DNA from: Saprospiraceae bacterium
Lineage (GTDB): Bacteria; Bacteroidota; Bacteroidia; Chitinophagales; Saprospiraceae
Reading direction: 5' to 3'
Length of the DNA: 64,000 nucleotides
Assembly (NCBI GenBank): GCA_027488135.1
Contig: JAIYCH010000131.1
Coordinates: forward strand, 1 to 64,000
The position numbers and the translations under genes are program-made. Shown in pieces: positions 42,458-50,117 of this stretch. Below the pieces are notes generated by a model. It was not told where the DNA came from and did not search any database. It saw nothing but the letters and a program-made list of their open reading frames with translations. The stretch's first letter is position 1, and every line of letters starts with the position of its first letter.

Positions 42458-43345
42458 ATGATAAAGAAGGCATTTGTTTTTCCTGGACAAGGAGCGCAGT
42501 TCGTAGGAATGGGTAAAGACATGTATGAATCGTCTGAGGTAGCCAAAGAATTATTTGAAAGAGCAAACGAAATTCTTGGTTTTAGAATTACCGATATTAT
42601 GTTTGATAGTTTAGCAGAAGACCTGGTACAAACAAAAGTTACTCAACCTGCTTTGTTTATACATTCCACTATTAAAATAGCTTTATTGGGAGATCAATTT
42701 CTCCCTGACGTTGTGGCAGGTCATTCTCTAGGAGAATTTTCTGCTTTAGTTGCCGCTCGTTGCATTTCTTTTGAGAACGGTTTAAAGTTAGTTTATCAAC
42801 GCGCACTGGCCATGCAAAAATCTTGTGAAGATAATCCGGGTACCATGGCTGCTATCATTGGTTTATCAGACACTGCGGTTGAAGAGGTTTGTAAAGGTGT
42901 AACGTCAGGTATAGTTGTACCTGCAAATTATAATTGCCCGGGTCAATTGGTTATATCTGGCTCCCTTGAAGCAGTTAACGAAGCTATGACCAAATGTAAG
43001 GAATTAGATGGAGGGAGGGCTATTCCATTAACTGTTGGTGGTGCATTTCACTCTCCATTGATGTCCTCCGCAGCTGAATTGTTGGCAGAAGCTATTTTAC
43101 ATACATCTTTTAATGCTCCCATTTGTCCCATTTATCAAAATGTTACTGGGTTACCTGAAACTAACGCTGATACCATTAGATTACATTTGAACAATCAATT
43201 AACGGCACCAGTGAGATGGACCCAAACGATGCAGAATATGATAGCTGACGGTGTTAATAGTTTTACAGAGGTAGGAGGCAATGGAAAAGTCCTTCAAGGG
43301 TTAGTAAAAAAAGTTGATAGGCAAATGGAAACAACGGCTATTTAA
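42458..43345 (+). CDS. fabD: Malonyl-CoA:ACP transacylase
   Basis: A 295-residue acyltransferase. The first motif FPGQGAQFVGMG is near residue 8. The nucleophile Ser is in GHSLGEFSAL near 90, and a catalytic His in GAFHSPLM near 199 closes the active site. It loads malonyl groups onto acyl carrier protein for fatty-acid synthesis. It lies one base before yqgE, suggesting translational coupling. No other fab gene is adjacent. Confidence 0.95.
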   Translation: MIKKAFVFPGQGAQFVGMGKDMYESSEVAKELFERANEILGFRITDIMFDSLAEDLVQTKVTQPALFIHSTIKIALLGDQFLPDVVAGHSLGEFSALVAARCISFENGLKLVYQRALAMQKSCEDNPGTMAAIIGLSDTAVEEVCKGVTSGIVVPANYNCPGQLVISGSLEAVNEAMTKCKELDGGRAIPLTVGGAFHSPLMSSAAELLAEAILHTSFNAPICPIYQNVTGLPETNADTIRLHLNNQLTAPVRWTQTMQNMIADGVNSFTEVGGNGKVLQGLVKKVDRQMETTAI

Positions 43346-43346
43346 C

Positions 43347-43910
43347 ATGATTAAACAAGATCTTAATATTTCAACGGGCAAAGTCTTATTGGCTAGTCCT
43401 TTTATGGATGACCCTAATTTTACACGTGCGGCAGTGCTGATTTGCTCCCATAATGATCAGGGAACCATAGGATTTGTTTTTAATAAACCAATGATTTCAT
43501 CTATTAATGATGCGCTGGAATCTTTCCCTCCCTTTGGAGTTAATATATATAAAGGAGGTCCTGTTGAAACGAACACCCTTCATTTTTTACATAGGGCGGG
43601 TTCAATTTTGAACGACAGCGTTCCTGTTTGTCCCGGCGTGTATTGGAGTGGAGATTTTAAAATGTTGAAATTTCTAGTTAAAAATGATCTTATTTTGCCT
43701 AACGATATTCGTTTTTTTGCTGGATACACAGGGTGGGATAAAGGCCAGTTAGAAGAAGAGGTTAAAGAAAATGCATGGATATCAACGAATATGGACGCTA
43801 ACTATTTGTTTAAGTTCTCGTCCCAAGCTGTTTGGAAAAGTATGCTAAAGGATAAAAGAAAGCATTATCCACCCCTTGCAGATATCGCTGAAAATTTTCC
43901 CTGGAACTGA
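43347..43910 (+). CDS. yqgE: YqgE/AlgH family protein
   Basis: A 187-residue DUF179 protein. The start is the ATG at 43347, one base after the fabD stop, not the upstream frame overlapping fabD. Family motifs include GKVLLASPFMDDPNFTRA near residue 8, GTIGFVFNKP near 40 and GGPVETNTLHFLHR near 74. The later FFAGYTGWDKGQLEEE segment near 130 is the family's most conserved block. The molecular function is unsettled; AlgH homologues affect transcription and stress responses. It converges on the M23 gene. Confidence 0.9.
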   Translation: MIKQDLNISTGKVLLASPFMDDPNFTRAAVLICSHNDQGTIGFVFNKPMISSINDALESFPPFGVNIYKGGPVETNTLHFLHRAGSILNDSVPVCPGVYWSGDFKMLKFLVKNDLILPNDIRFFAGYTGWDKGQLEEEVKENAWISTNMDANYLFKFSSQAVWKSMLKDKRKHYPPLADIAENFPWN

Positions 43911-43916
43911 TGATAT

Positions 43917-45164
43917 TTAGTTTAGTAATGCTATTATACCTTCCTTTTCTTTATTAAAAGAGGGTATTTCTTCTTTTGGAAGAGGCTCGGGAGGAGGAAA
44001 AGATAATCTTAAATGATTTACTTGTTGTCCATTTTTCCAAAACCTAAAACAAACGTGAGGTCCTGTGGCTAATCCTGTAGATCCTACATAACCAATGGTT
44101 TGCCCCTGTTGAACCTGCGCGCCGCTTCTTATTCCTGGTCCAATGCGCGACATGTGTAAATATTGCGTGGTATGAAGTTTATCATGTTTTATTTTCACAT
44201 AATTTCCATTTCCTCCGGAATACCTGGCTTCTAATACTACGCCATTGCCTACAGACATAATGGGTGTACCGTGTGGAGCGGCATAATCGGTGCCGAAATG
44301 TGGTCTGACCCTTCTTAGAATAGGATGTAATCTTGAAGTATTAAAATAAGAGCTAATGCGCGAAAACCGTAATGGAGATCGTAAAAATCCTTTGTTCAAC
44401 GGTCTTCCTTCAAGGTCGTAATACCCTTTAAAAGCTGGTTTACTATAATAAATAGCATTAATAGTATTCTTCTCCATTTCATATTTTGCGGCCAACACAA
44501 GACCAGCACCTATTTCTTTACCTTCAATAATATGGCTTTCATATACAATTTTAAATTTTTCTCCCCTTTGTAAATGATAAAAATCTATGGACCATTGCAA
44601 GGCATCTTCCAATTTAGCAATTAATTCAGGACTAGATCCTTGTTGAGCCATAGCATTCCAAATGGAACTTTCAATGGTGCCTGATGTTGTTTTTATTTTC
44701 TTTGTTACCGGCCGTTCTATTTTATTTATACTTATGGAATCAATAAAATTAAAAACAAAGTAATGATAAACATTGGGTTCGTAAACTAAATATTCTAATT
44801 CTTTACCATCCAAACTTTTAAACAAGGTATATTTTTCACCTACTCTGAAATTACTCGGTTTAAAAATATGTTGATTATCATTCATTATATTATGAATGAT
44901 TTGAGCATCTACTCCATTGTCATTTAATATATTACCGATGACGTCACCATTTTTAATGGTATTTTCAACCATAGAAAAGGTGTCAATAGCAAAACCATAT
45001 TTGATGGTGGGTATCACTAAGGGCAAAGAGCCAAGTTTTGAGAGATTTGGTGTCTCCCTTTTAAATAGTCCACTGAAAGGTAATTCATTAGAAAATATAA
45101 AAAGGATGGTTAAACCAGCAACTGACAAAAGAGGTAAATAAATTTTTTTAAGATATTTCATCAT
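43917..45164 (-). CDS. M23-family peptidoglycan endopeptidase
   Basis: A 415-residue membrane-anchored hydrolase. An N-terminal hydrophobic helix (YLPLLSVAGLTILFIFS near residue 10) is followed by a LysM/OapA-like region (GDVIGNILNDNG near 72). The M23 core has a zinc motif, HFGTDYAAP near 292 (H-x3-D), and catalytic HTTQYLHMS near 335 followed by TGPHVCFRFW near 367. The C-terminal HxH triplet reads HVC, a common Bacteroidota form. It would cleave peptide cross-links during growth or separation. Promoter and purM start lie divergent upstream. Confidence 0.9.
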   Translation of the reverse strand: MMKYLKKIYLPLLSVAGLTILFIFSNELPFSGLFKRETPNLSKLGSLPLVIPTIKYGFAIDTFSMVENTIKNGDVIGNILNDNGVDAQIIHNIMNDNQHIFKPSNFRVGEKYTLFKSLDGKELEYLVYEPNVYHYFVFNFIDSISINKIERPVTKKIKTTSGTIESSIWNAMAQQGSSPELIAKLEDALQWSIDFYHLQRGEKFKIVYESHIIEGKEIGAGLVLAAKYEMEKNTINAIYYSKPAFKGYYDLEGRPLNKGFLRSPLRFSRISSYFNTSRLHPILRRVRPHFGTDYAAPHGTPIMSVGNGVVLEARYSGGNGNYVKIKHDKLHTTQYLHMSRIGPGIRSGAQVQQGQTIGYVGSTGLATGPHVCFRFWKNGQQVNHLRLSFPPPEPLPKEEIPSFNKEKEGIIALLN

Positions 45165-45195
45165 CAGAAAAATAGGGGGTAAAAATTATAATTTT

Positions 45196-45203
45196 CAAAT
45201 ATA
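45196..45203 (-). promoter_or_regulatory. Candidate -7 element for the M23 gene
   Basis: On the minus strand this reads TATATTTG, an exact TAnnTTTG match about 30 bases before the start at 45164. The divergent purM gene has only a one-mismatch version nearby. Confidence 0.45.
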
Positions 45204-45272
45204 ATGCTTTTATGAATTAAACCATATTTGATTTCTAAAAATTACTTCTACCTTTATGGCTTAATAATTACT

Positions 45273-46448
45273 ATGAACACAGGGAGCAATTATGAGAAAA
45301 GAGGTGTTTCTTCTTCTAAAGAAGAAGTTCATGACGCTATCAAAAATTTAGATAAGGGTTTATTTCCAAATGCTTTTTGTAAAATCATACCTGATGTAGC
45401 AGCAGGAAATGCTGATTATTGTAATATTATGCATGCTGATACAGCAGGAACCAAAACTAGTTTAGCCTATTTGTATTGGAGGGAAACGAACGATATTTCT
45501 GTTTGGAATAATATCGTTCAGGATGCCATAGTTATGAATATAGATGATATGGCCTGTGCTGGTTGTTATAATCATTTTATTCTTTCTTCTACTATCGGCA
45601 GGAATAAAAAGCTTATTCCAGTTGAGGTGTTATCCGCTATTATTCAAGGAACCTCCAATTTCGCAGATTTTTTAAAGGGTCTGGACTTTAATATTCATCT
45701 GGCTGGGGGCGAAACGGCCGATGTAGGAGATATCGTTAGGGTGGCAGATATTGGATATACCGCCTTTGCCAGAATGAGAAAGCAAGATGTTTTTGACATT
45801 GATATTAAAGAAGGCGCTGAATTAGTTGTCTTATCTTCATCTGGCAGGTCAACGTATGAAAAGAGTTATAATTCTGGTATTGGTTGCAATGGTTTGACTT
45901 CTGCAAGACACGATGTTTTAGAACATATTTATGCATCTAAATATCCAGAATCTTTTGACCCTTCTATAGACAAAAAATATGTTTATGCAGGTTCTAAAAA
46001 ATTAACTGATTTGCTTACGATTGAAGGAGAAGATCATTCAATTGGTTCGTTACTTTTATCACCTACAAGGACTTATTTACCTTTTATTCGTTCTCTTTTT
46101 AATACTTTCAGGCCTCAACTACAAGGATTAATCCATTGCACAGGTGGTGGACAAACGAAAGTTTTAAAATTTCTTAATAAGAAGAGAGTTATTAAAAATA
46201 ATTTATTATCTGTACCGCCTATTTTTAATTTGATACAAACAGAGAGTAATACAGAATGGTCGGAAATGTACACGGTTTTTAATATGGGGCAGCGTTTGGA
46301 AGTTTATGTGGACAAAGGAATGGGGAATGACATAGTATCATTAGCTAGATCATTTAACATTGACGCTTGCGTTGCAGGTTTTGTTGAAAATGCGGAACAA
46401 AGTGAAGTTCGTTTAGAAAGTAGCCATGGAACCTTCATTTACAGGTAA
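45273..46448 (+). CDS. purM: Phosphoribosylformylglycinamidine cyclo-ligase (PurM family)
   Basis: A 391-residue AIR synthase. It starts at the ATG at 45273 with YEKRGVSSSKEEV, the family N-terminus; earlier in-frame codons add a poorly fitting extension. ADTAGTKTSLAY near residue 52 is the ATP/substrate lysine block, MNIDDMACAG near 88 carries the acidic metal site, LAGGETADVGD near 146 and the final GGGQTKVL near 290 are conserved. It makes aminoimidazole ribonucleotide in purine synthesis. The 3' end overlaps nth by 23 bp in another frame. Length exceeds the E. coli enzyme by about 45 residues, as in other Bacteroidota. Confidence 0.88.
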   Translation: MNTGSNYEKRGVSSSKEEVHDAIKNLDKGLFPNAFCKIIPDVAAGNADYCNIMHADTAGTKTSLAYLYWRETNDISVWNNIVQDAIVMNIDDMACAGCYNHFILSSTIGRNKKLIPVEVLSAIIQGTSNFADFLKGLDFNIHLAGGETADVGDIVRVADIGYTAFARMRKQDVFDIDIKEGAELVVLSSSGRSTYEKSYNSGIGCNGLTSARHDVLEHIYASKYPESFDPSIDKKYVYAGSKKLTDLLTIEGEDHSIGSLLLSPTRTYLPFIRSLFNTFRPQLQGLIHCTGGGQTKVLKFLNKKRVIKNNLLSVPPIFNLIQTESNTEWSEMYTVFNMGQRLEVYVDKGMGNDIVSLARSFNIDACVAGFVENAEQSEVRLESSHGTFIYR

Positions 46449-47076
46449 AAAATGGCGGTCTCCCGCAAGAAAAGCGAAGGAAATTGCTGTTTTTTTAGAA
46501 CAGCTTTACCCGGAAACGCCTATACCACTAGTTCATAAAGATTCATATACATTATTAATTTCCGTGCTTTTATCGGCTCAATGCACCGATGAACGCGTAA
46601 ATAAGGTTACGCCCTTCCTGTTTGCACTGGCAGATAATCCTTTAGAAATGTCAAAAGTTCCTGTGGATAAAATAAAGGAGATTATTAGACCTTGTGGCCT
46701 ATCTCCTAAGAAATCAGAGGCTATTTCAGGTTTATCAAATATTTTGATAGATAAATTTAATGGACAGGTTCCTGATACTTTTGAAGATCTGGAAAGTTTA
46801 CCCGGAGTGGGTCATAAAACGGCATCTGTGGTAATGAGTCAAGCCTTTGGCGTTCCTGCATTTCCTGTGGATACACACATTCATAGATTAGCTACGCGTT
46901 GGGGTTTAACCTCTGGTAAAAATGTAGAGGAAACAGAAAGGGACCTAAAACGGCTTTTTCCTAAAAAGATTTGGAATAAACTTCACTTACAGATTATTTT
47001 TTATGGCCGGTCTTACTGTCCGGCAAGAGGACACATTGTTGAAAAATGCCCAATCTGCCATCGATTTGGTGTTTGA
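46426..47076 (+). CDS. nth: Endonuclease III-like DNA glycosylase with atypical C-terminal cysteines
   Basis: A 216-residue glycosylase/AP lyase. The helix-hairpin-helix LPGVGHKTASVV near residue 127 carries the catalytic Lys, and VDTHIHRL near 147 the Asp. The C-terminus differs from E. coli Nth, where four cysteines (C-x6-C-x2-C-x5-C) bind a 4Fe-4S cluster. Here only three are seen, spaced C-x9-C-x2-C, and the protein ends five residues after the third. Cluster binding is therefore doubtful or different. It should remove oxidised pyrimidines. The start overlaps the purM end. Confidence 0.9.
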   Translation: MEPSFTGKKWRSPARKAKEIAVFLEQLYPETPIPLVHKDSYTLLISVLLSAQCTDERVNKVTPFLFALADNPLEMSKVPVDKIKEIIRPCGLSPKKSEAISGLSNILIDKFNGQVPDTFEDLESLPGVGHKTASVVMSQAFGVPAFPVDTHIHRLATRWGLTSGKNVEETERDLKRLFPKKIWNKLHLQIIFYGRSYCPARGHIVEKCPICHRFGV

Positions 47077-47077
47077 C

Positions 47078-47509
47078 TTATTTTTTATCAAATATTTCAT
47101 GGTAATTCATACCAATCATGTCAAAAGAAACCTTTAAATGAGTTTCGAGGGAATCATTAGTATAAAAAGTCTCTGTCTTAGAAACATATTGTGAATTATA
47201 GGATATGAAGAATTGACTATTTTCTTCTGCAAAAGATAAGTAACCTAAGAGGCACATACTAGATAGCTTTTCTAAAATTTGATAGAAGTCTTTACCAGGC
47301 TCTTTAAATGGAATTAAGTAGGTACATATTAAACGTAAAACAAATACATCATCTAATGTCTGATAAATTAAATTGACGTGAAAGATTTGATCATCAATCT
47401 CTTTTTTAAAAACAATTACATTTTCACCAGGAATTACTTTATCATCATAATCAGTAATTTCAAGCCTTTTTAACTGTTCTCCAATAAATTCATTTATTGA
47501 TTTTTCCAT
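47078..47509 (-). CDS. Small acidic protein paired with DUF4157 gene, possible chaperone or immunity partner
   Basis: A 143-residue acidic protein without a signal peptide or membrane helix. The alternation of short helices and a central beta meander (VIVFKKEIDDQIFHVNLIYQ, then FVLRLICTYLIPF) fits the YbjN/CesT-type fold used by type III secretion chaperones, but this is a by-eye suggestion. It follows the DUF4157 gene after seven bases on the same strand and is thus likely co-transcribed and co-expressed. Small proteins in this position in polymorphic-toxin and injection-system cargo loci tend to be chaperones or immunity factors. The convergent nth stop lies two bases away. Confidence 0.5.
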   Translation of the reverse strand: MEKSINEFIGEQLKRLEITDYDDKVIPGENVIVFKKEIDDQIFHVNLIYQTLDDVFVLRLICTYLIPFKEPGKDFYQILEKLSSMCLLGYLSFAEENSQFFISYNSQYVSKTETFYTNDSLETHLKVSFDMIGMNYHEIFDKK

Positions 47510-47516
47510 AAAGGTC

Positions 47517-50015
47517 TTATAATTTCATTTCAAGTTTAAACTTTTTTACACTTTTCGTAAACTTAACTTTTTCAGTGTCATTATCTTCATATACTTTTTG
47601 ATTTTCATATTTTATAAGCATATAACTTTTGATTACATTATCGTCATGTTTTGTTAATAACATTTTCTCCATCATATCTAATCTTTCACCTGATGAAATA
47701 TGTTTTCTATTACTTGCTGTTTTTAAAGCATCTTTTGTTTTTTCGAAAAAATAATTCTGATGGGCTGGATCAAGTTTATGAATATCGTCCACTTTTATAT
47801 TATCATACTGAAATAGTCTATTTTTTGTCATTTCTTTTATTATTTCATCTTTTTTTTGAGGAAGCCGAAAGTGTATGAAATATCTTTTCTTCCAATCTTC
47901 TTCTTTTTTAACCTCTTCAGCTATATTATTTATAGCTTTTTGTTCGTATTCAAGAAAGTTTTCTAAATTTCCTTCAGTAATTATTTCAACGCCTGCTTTA
48001 TTTTTATTAAGTTCTTCAAGGCTTGCACTTAACCCCTCTTTCATATTTCTTATGTTTTTCTGGTCTTCGGGGCCTTTGGTATCTTTATTATTAAGTTCTT
48101 TTAATTTTGATAAAATTATAATAGCTTCACGAAATCCAGCTCTTCCAGATTTTTCTTCAATTTTATCGGTTTTTAATTTTTCTACATCAGCATCTCCAAT
48201 TCTTTCCGTCCTTTTTCTTTCTTTATTATCTTTATGGCTTAGGTATTGTTTACGCGCAAACTTAAACAGATTTATACCTTCATGTAATAAAGCAATACCT
48301 ACATGAGCTGGTGGATAAATCATCGCAATTGATTCAGCCGCATTTAATATGAAATCAACCTCTATCTCTCTTAATTTGTAATATATATCGGCATTATATT
48401 TTTCTAAAATTTCCTTATCTTTTGGTTGAAGATGGACGGTTTTTTCTTTTAATTCACTAATCGCTATCAGTTTTAAATTAGTTTGGTAACCCTCGACAGC
48501 ATTTTTAAATGCTCCCAAACCTGCCTTAATTCCTGGTAACAAAGCAAATGAAGATGTTAATGTTTCACCAACAATTTCTCCTGACATAGCAACGTTAACT
48601 CCATCAATTACTTGCGTTACAAATTTACCTACTGTTAACGCTAGTATACCAATATCAGCAGGTTTTTTTTCACTATGTAAAAATTTTGCTGTTGTTGTAA
48701 ATAATTCACCCATACTTGCCATACCTCCTACAAATGCACCATCACCTGTATACATTTCCATACTTTCATCACCTCCATCTCTTGAATATACATCTATTGA
48801 ATTTCCCAGTACACCAAACATTTCTAATGTTATCCCATTTAAAGTATTTTCTCCAAAATTTTCATGAAATTTCCATCTTGCGTTTTCTACTTCTTTTTCT
48901 GCATTTTCAATTGCAAGTAGCGTTGCGTCTTCGGCTGCTATTCTTTCGTTTTTTAATCTTTCGGCTTCGGCTGCAACATTATCTTTTGCTTTAGCTGCTT
49001 TGTTTTTTAATACCTCCTTTATTAATGCAGCTTTTATTGCCATTTTCGAAAGTATTTTCACTGCTTCGACTGCATTAGCTTCGGCCTTTTTCGCTCTTTT
49101 GAGAGCCTCTTCTGCCTCGGCTATTTTTACCTTTTCTGCTTTTTTTTCATTAATTTTTTTAATACTTGCTGATAAAGATATTATTAAAGAACTGACTACT
49201 TTTAGTCTTTGATTTGATGCAATTTCTTCAGAAGATTTTGCTATCATAGGATTTTCTGCGTCCTTAACTATTTCATTTTCAGGATAAACATCATCTTCTT
49301 TGTCACCTTCTTCGTCACCTTCTGGTATAGTTTTTAAGCCAGGAAATTTTAGTCCAGATTCTTCATCATGTTCTTCATTACCTTCTGGTATAGTTTCCAG
49401 AACACGCTGTATTATTTCTTTTCTTTGAAATAATTTTTCTGTCTTATAATCCGAAAGAGAAAATGGTTTCATTTGCAATGCCCTTGCTCCCATAACATCA
49501 GCTTCCTTTTCTAAACCCTGGTCGTCATTAATGGGAATTTTAGCCTTCATCATGGTCGTTGGCTGGACTCTTCCTTGTTTTTGTTGCACTACATGCCAAG
49601 CCTCATGAGGCAAATGTTTTTCTTGGCCTGAAGCTATGTGAATATCCGTTCCTTGTGCATAGGCATGGGCATTTAATTGTGCTGGTTTATCAGAGTTATA
49701 ATGAACTTTTACATCATCCATTGAAATACCAGAGAGACTTTCAACACCTTGTTTTAAATTATCTGGTAAACTATAATTGTCCTTGGAAAGCTGACTGACA
49801 GGTTGCTGTGGAATGCTGTTATTTGCATTTAATGTAAAATGATCAAATCGACGACTGTATGTATTATTATCAGCCATTTTTTGTAAAGTAGCTAATTTCT
49901 GGTCTCGATCGTTTAGAATCAACTCATTTTTAGTTTGAAATGGATTATTAGTGGTATTTAGCGATACAATGTTGCTTTTACCACTATAATTATTCACATT
50001 AACTTTATCCGGCAT
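47517..50015 (-). CDS. DUF4157-containing large protein, candidate injection-system cargo or polymorphic toxin
   Basis: An 832-residue soluble protein lacking a signal peptide. The N-terminal domain (about residues 60-175) is DUF4157: LPDNLKQGVESLSG then VHYNSDKPAQLNAHAYAQG, and HEAWHVVQQKQGRVQPT near 137 with an HExxH and, about 28 residues later, EKEAD, the pattern of a gluzincin zinc protease. A short acidic linker with a duplicated TIPEG(N/D)EE segment follows near 207-235. Residues about 285-380 are a long alanine- and glutamate-rich coiled coil, and 440-510 are glycine- and hydrophobic-rich. The remaining 320 residues are helical with no recognised toxin fold. DUF4157 is a hallmark of contractile-injection cargo and some toxins. 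No injection-machine gene is in this window. Confidence 0.7.
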   Translation of the reverse strand: MPDKVNVNNYSGKSNIVSLNTTNNPFQTKNELILNDRDQKLATLQKMADNNTYSRRFDHFTLNANNSIPQQPVSQLSKDNYSLPDNLKQGVESLSGISMDDVKVHYNSDKPAQLNAHAYAQGTDIHIASGQEKHLPHEAWHVVQQKQGRVQPTTMMKAKIPINDDQGLEKEADVMGARALQMKPFSLSDYKTEKLFQRKEIIQRVLETIPEGNEEHDEESGLKFPGLKTIPEGDEEGDKEDDVYPENEIVKDAENPMIAKSSEEIASNQRLKVVSSLIISLSASIKKINEKKAEKVKIAEAEEALKRAKKAEANAVEAVKILSKMAIKAALIKEVLKNKAAKAKDNVAAEAERLKNERIAAEDATLLAIENAEKEVENARWKFHENFGENTLNGITLEMFGVLGNSIDVYSRDGGDESMEMYTGDGAFVGGMASMGELFTTTAKFLHSEKKPADIGILALTVGKFVTQVIDGVNVAMSGEIVGETLTSSFALLPGIKAGLGAFKNAVEGYQTNLKLIAISELKEKTVHLQPKDKEILEKYNADIYYKLREIEVDFILNAAESIAMIYPPAHVGIALLHEGINLFKFARKQYLSHKDNKERKRTERIGDADVEKLKTDKIEEKSGRAGFREAIIILSKLKELNNKDTKGPEDQKNIRNMKEGLSASLEELNKNKAGVEIITEGNLENFLEYEQKAINNIAEEVKKEEDWKKRYFIHFRLPQKKDEIIKEMTKNRLFQYDNIKVDDIHKLDPAHQNYFFEKTKDALKTASNRKHISSGERLDMMEKMLLTKHDDNVIKSYMLIKYENQKVYEDNDTEKVKFTKSVKKFKLEMKL

Positions 50016-50040
50016 AAATTAATTAATTATAAGATCAAGA

Positions 50041-50066
50041 GTTAATATAGTAAAACTATTATTAAC
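50041..50066. promoter_or_regulatory. AT-rich hairpin/dyad upstream of the DUF4157 gene
   Basis: GTTAATATAGT and ACTATTATTAAC pair as an 11-bp stem with one bulged T and an AAA loop. It sits 26-51 bases before the DUF4157 start codon, where it could be an operator or a leader hairpin. No exact TAnnTTTG element is seen nearby. Confidence 0.4.
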
Positions 50067-50117
50067 ACCCAAATTTCCTGAATATTTTTAGTCCGTTTTT
50101 TTGAAATAATATTATTT

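Noticed and set aside
46426-46448. Frameshift joining purM and nth
   Set aside because: Both genes have complete ends for their families; the 23-bp overlap is an ordinary out-of-frame overlap.
48716-48994. Plus-strand open frames within the DUF4157 gene (also 47651-47878, 47875-48306, 49000-49212, 49559-49798)
   Set aside because: All are antisense to the long gene. Their leucine/phenylalanine richness comes from the reversed lysine/glutamate coiled coil, not from a membrane protein.
47078-50015. A complete contractile injection system or T6SS cluster
   Set aside because: No tube, sheath, baseplate, spike or AAA unfoldase gene is present; flanks are nth and oligopeptidase B.
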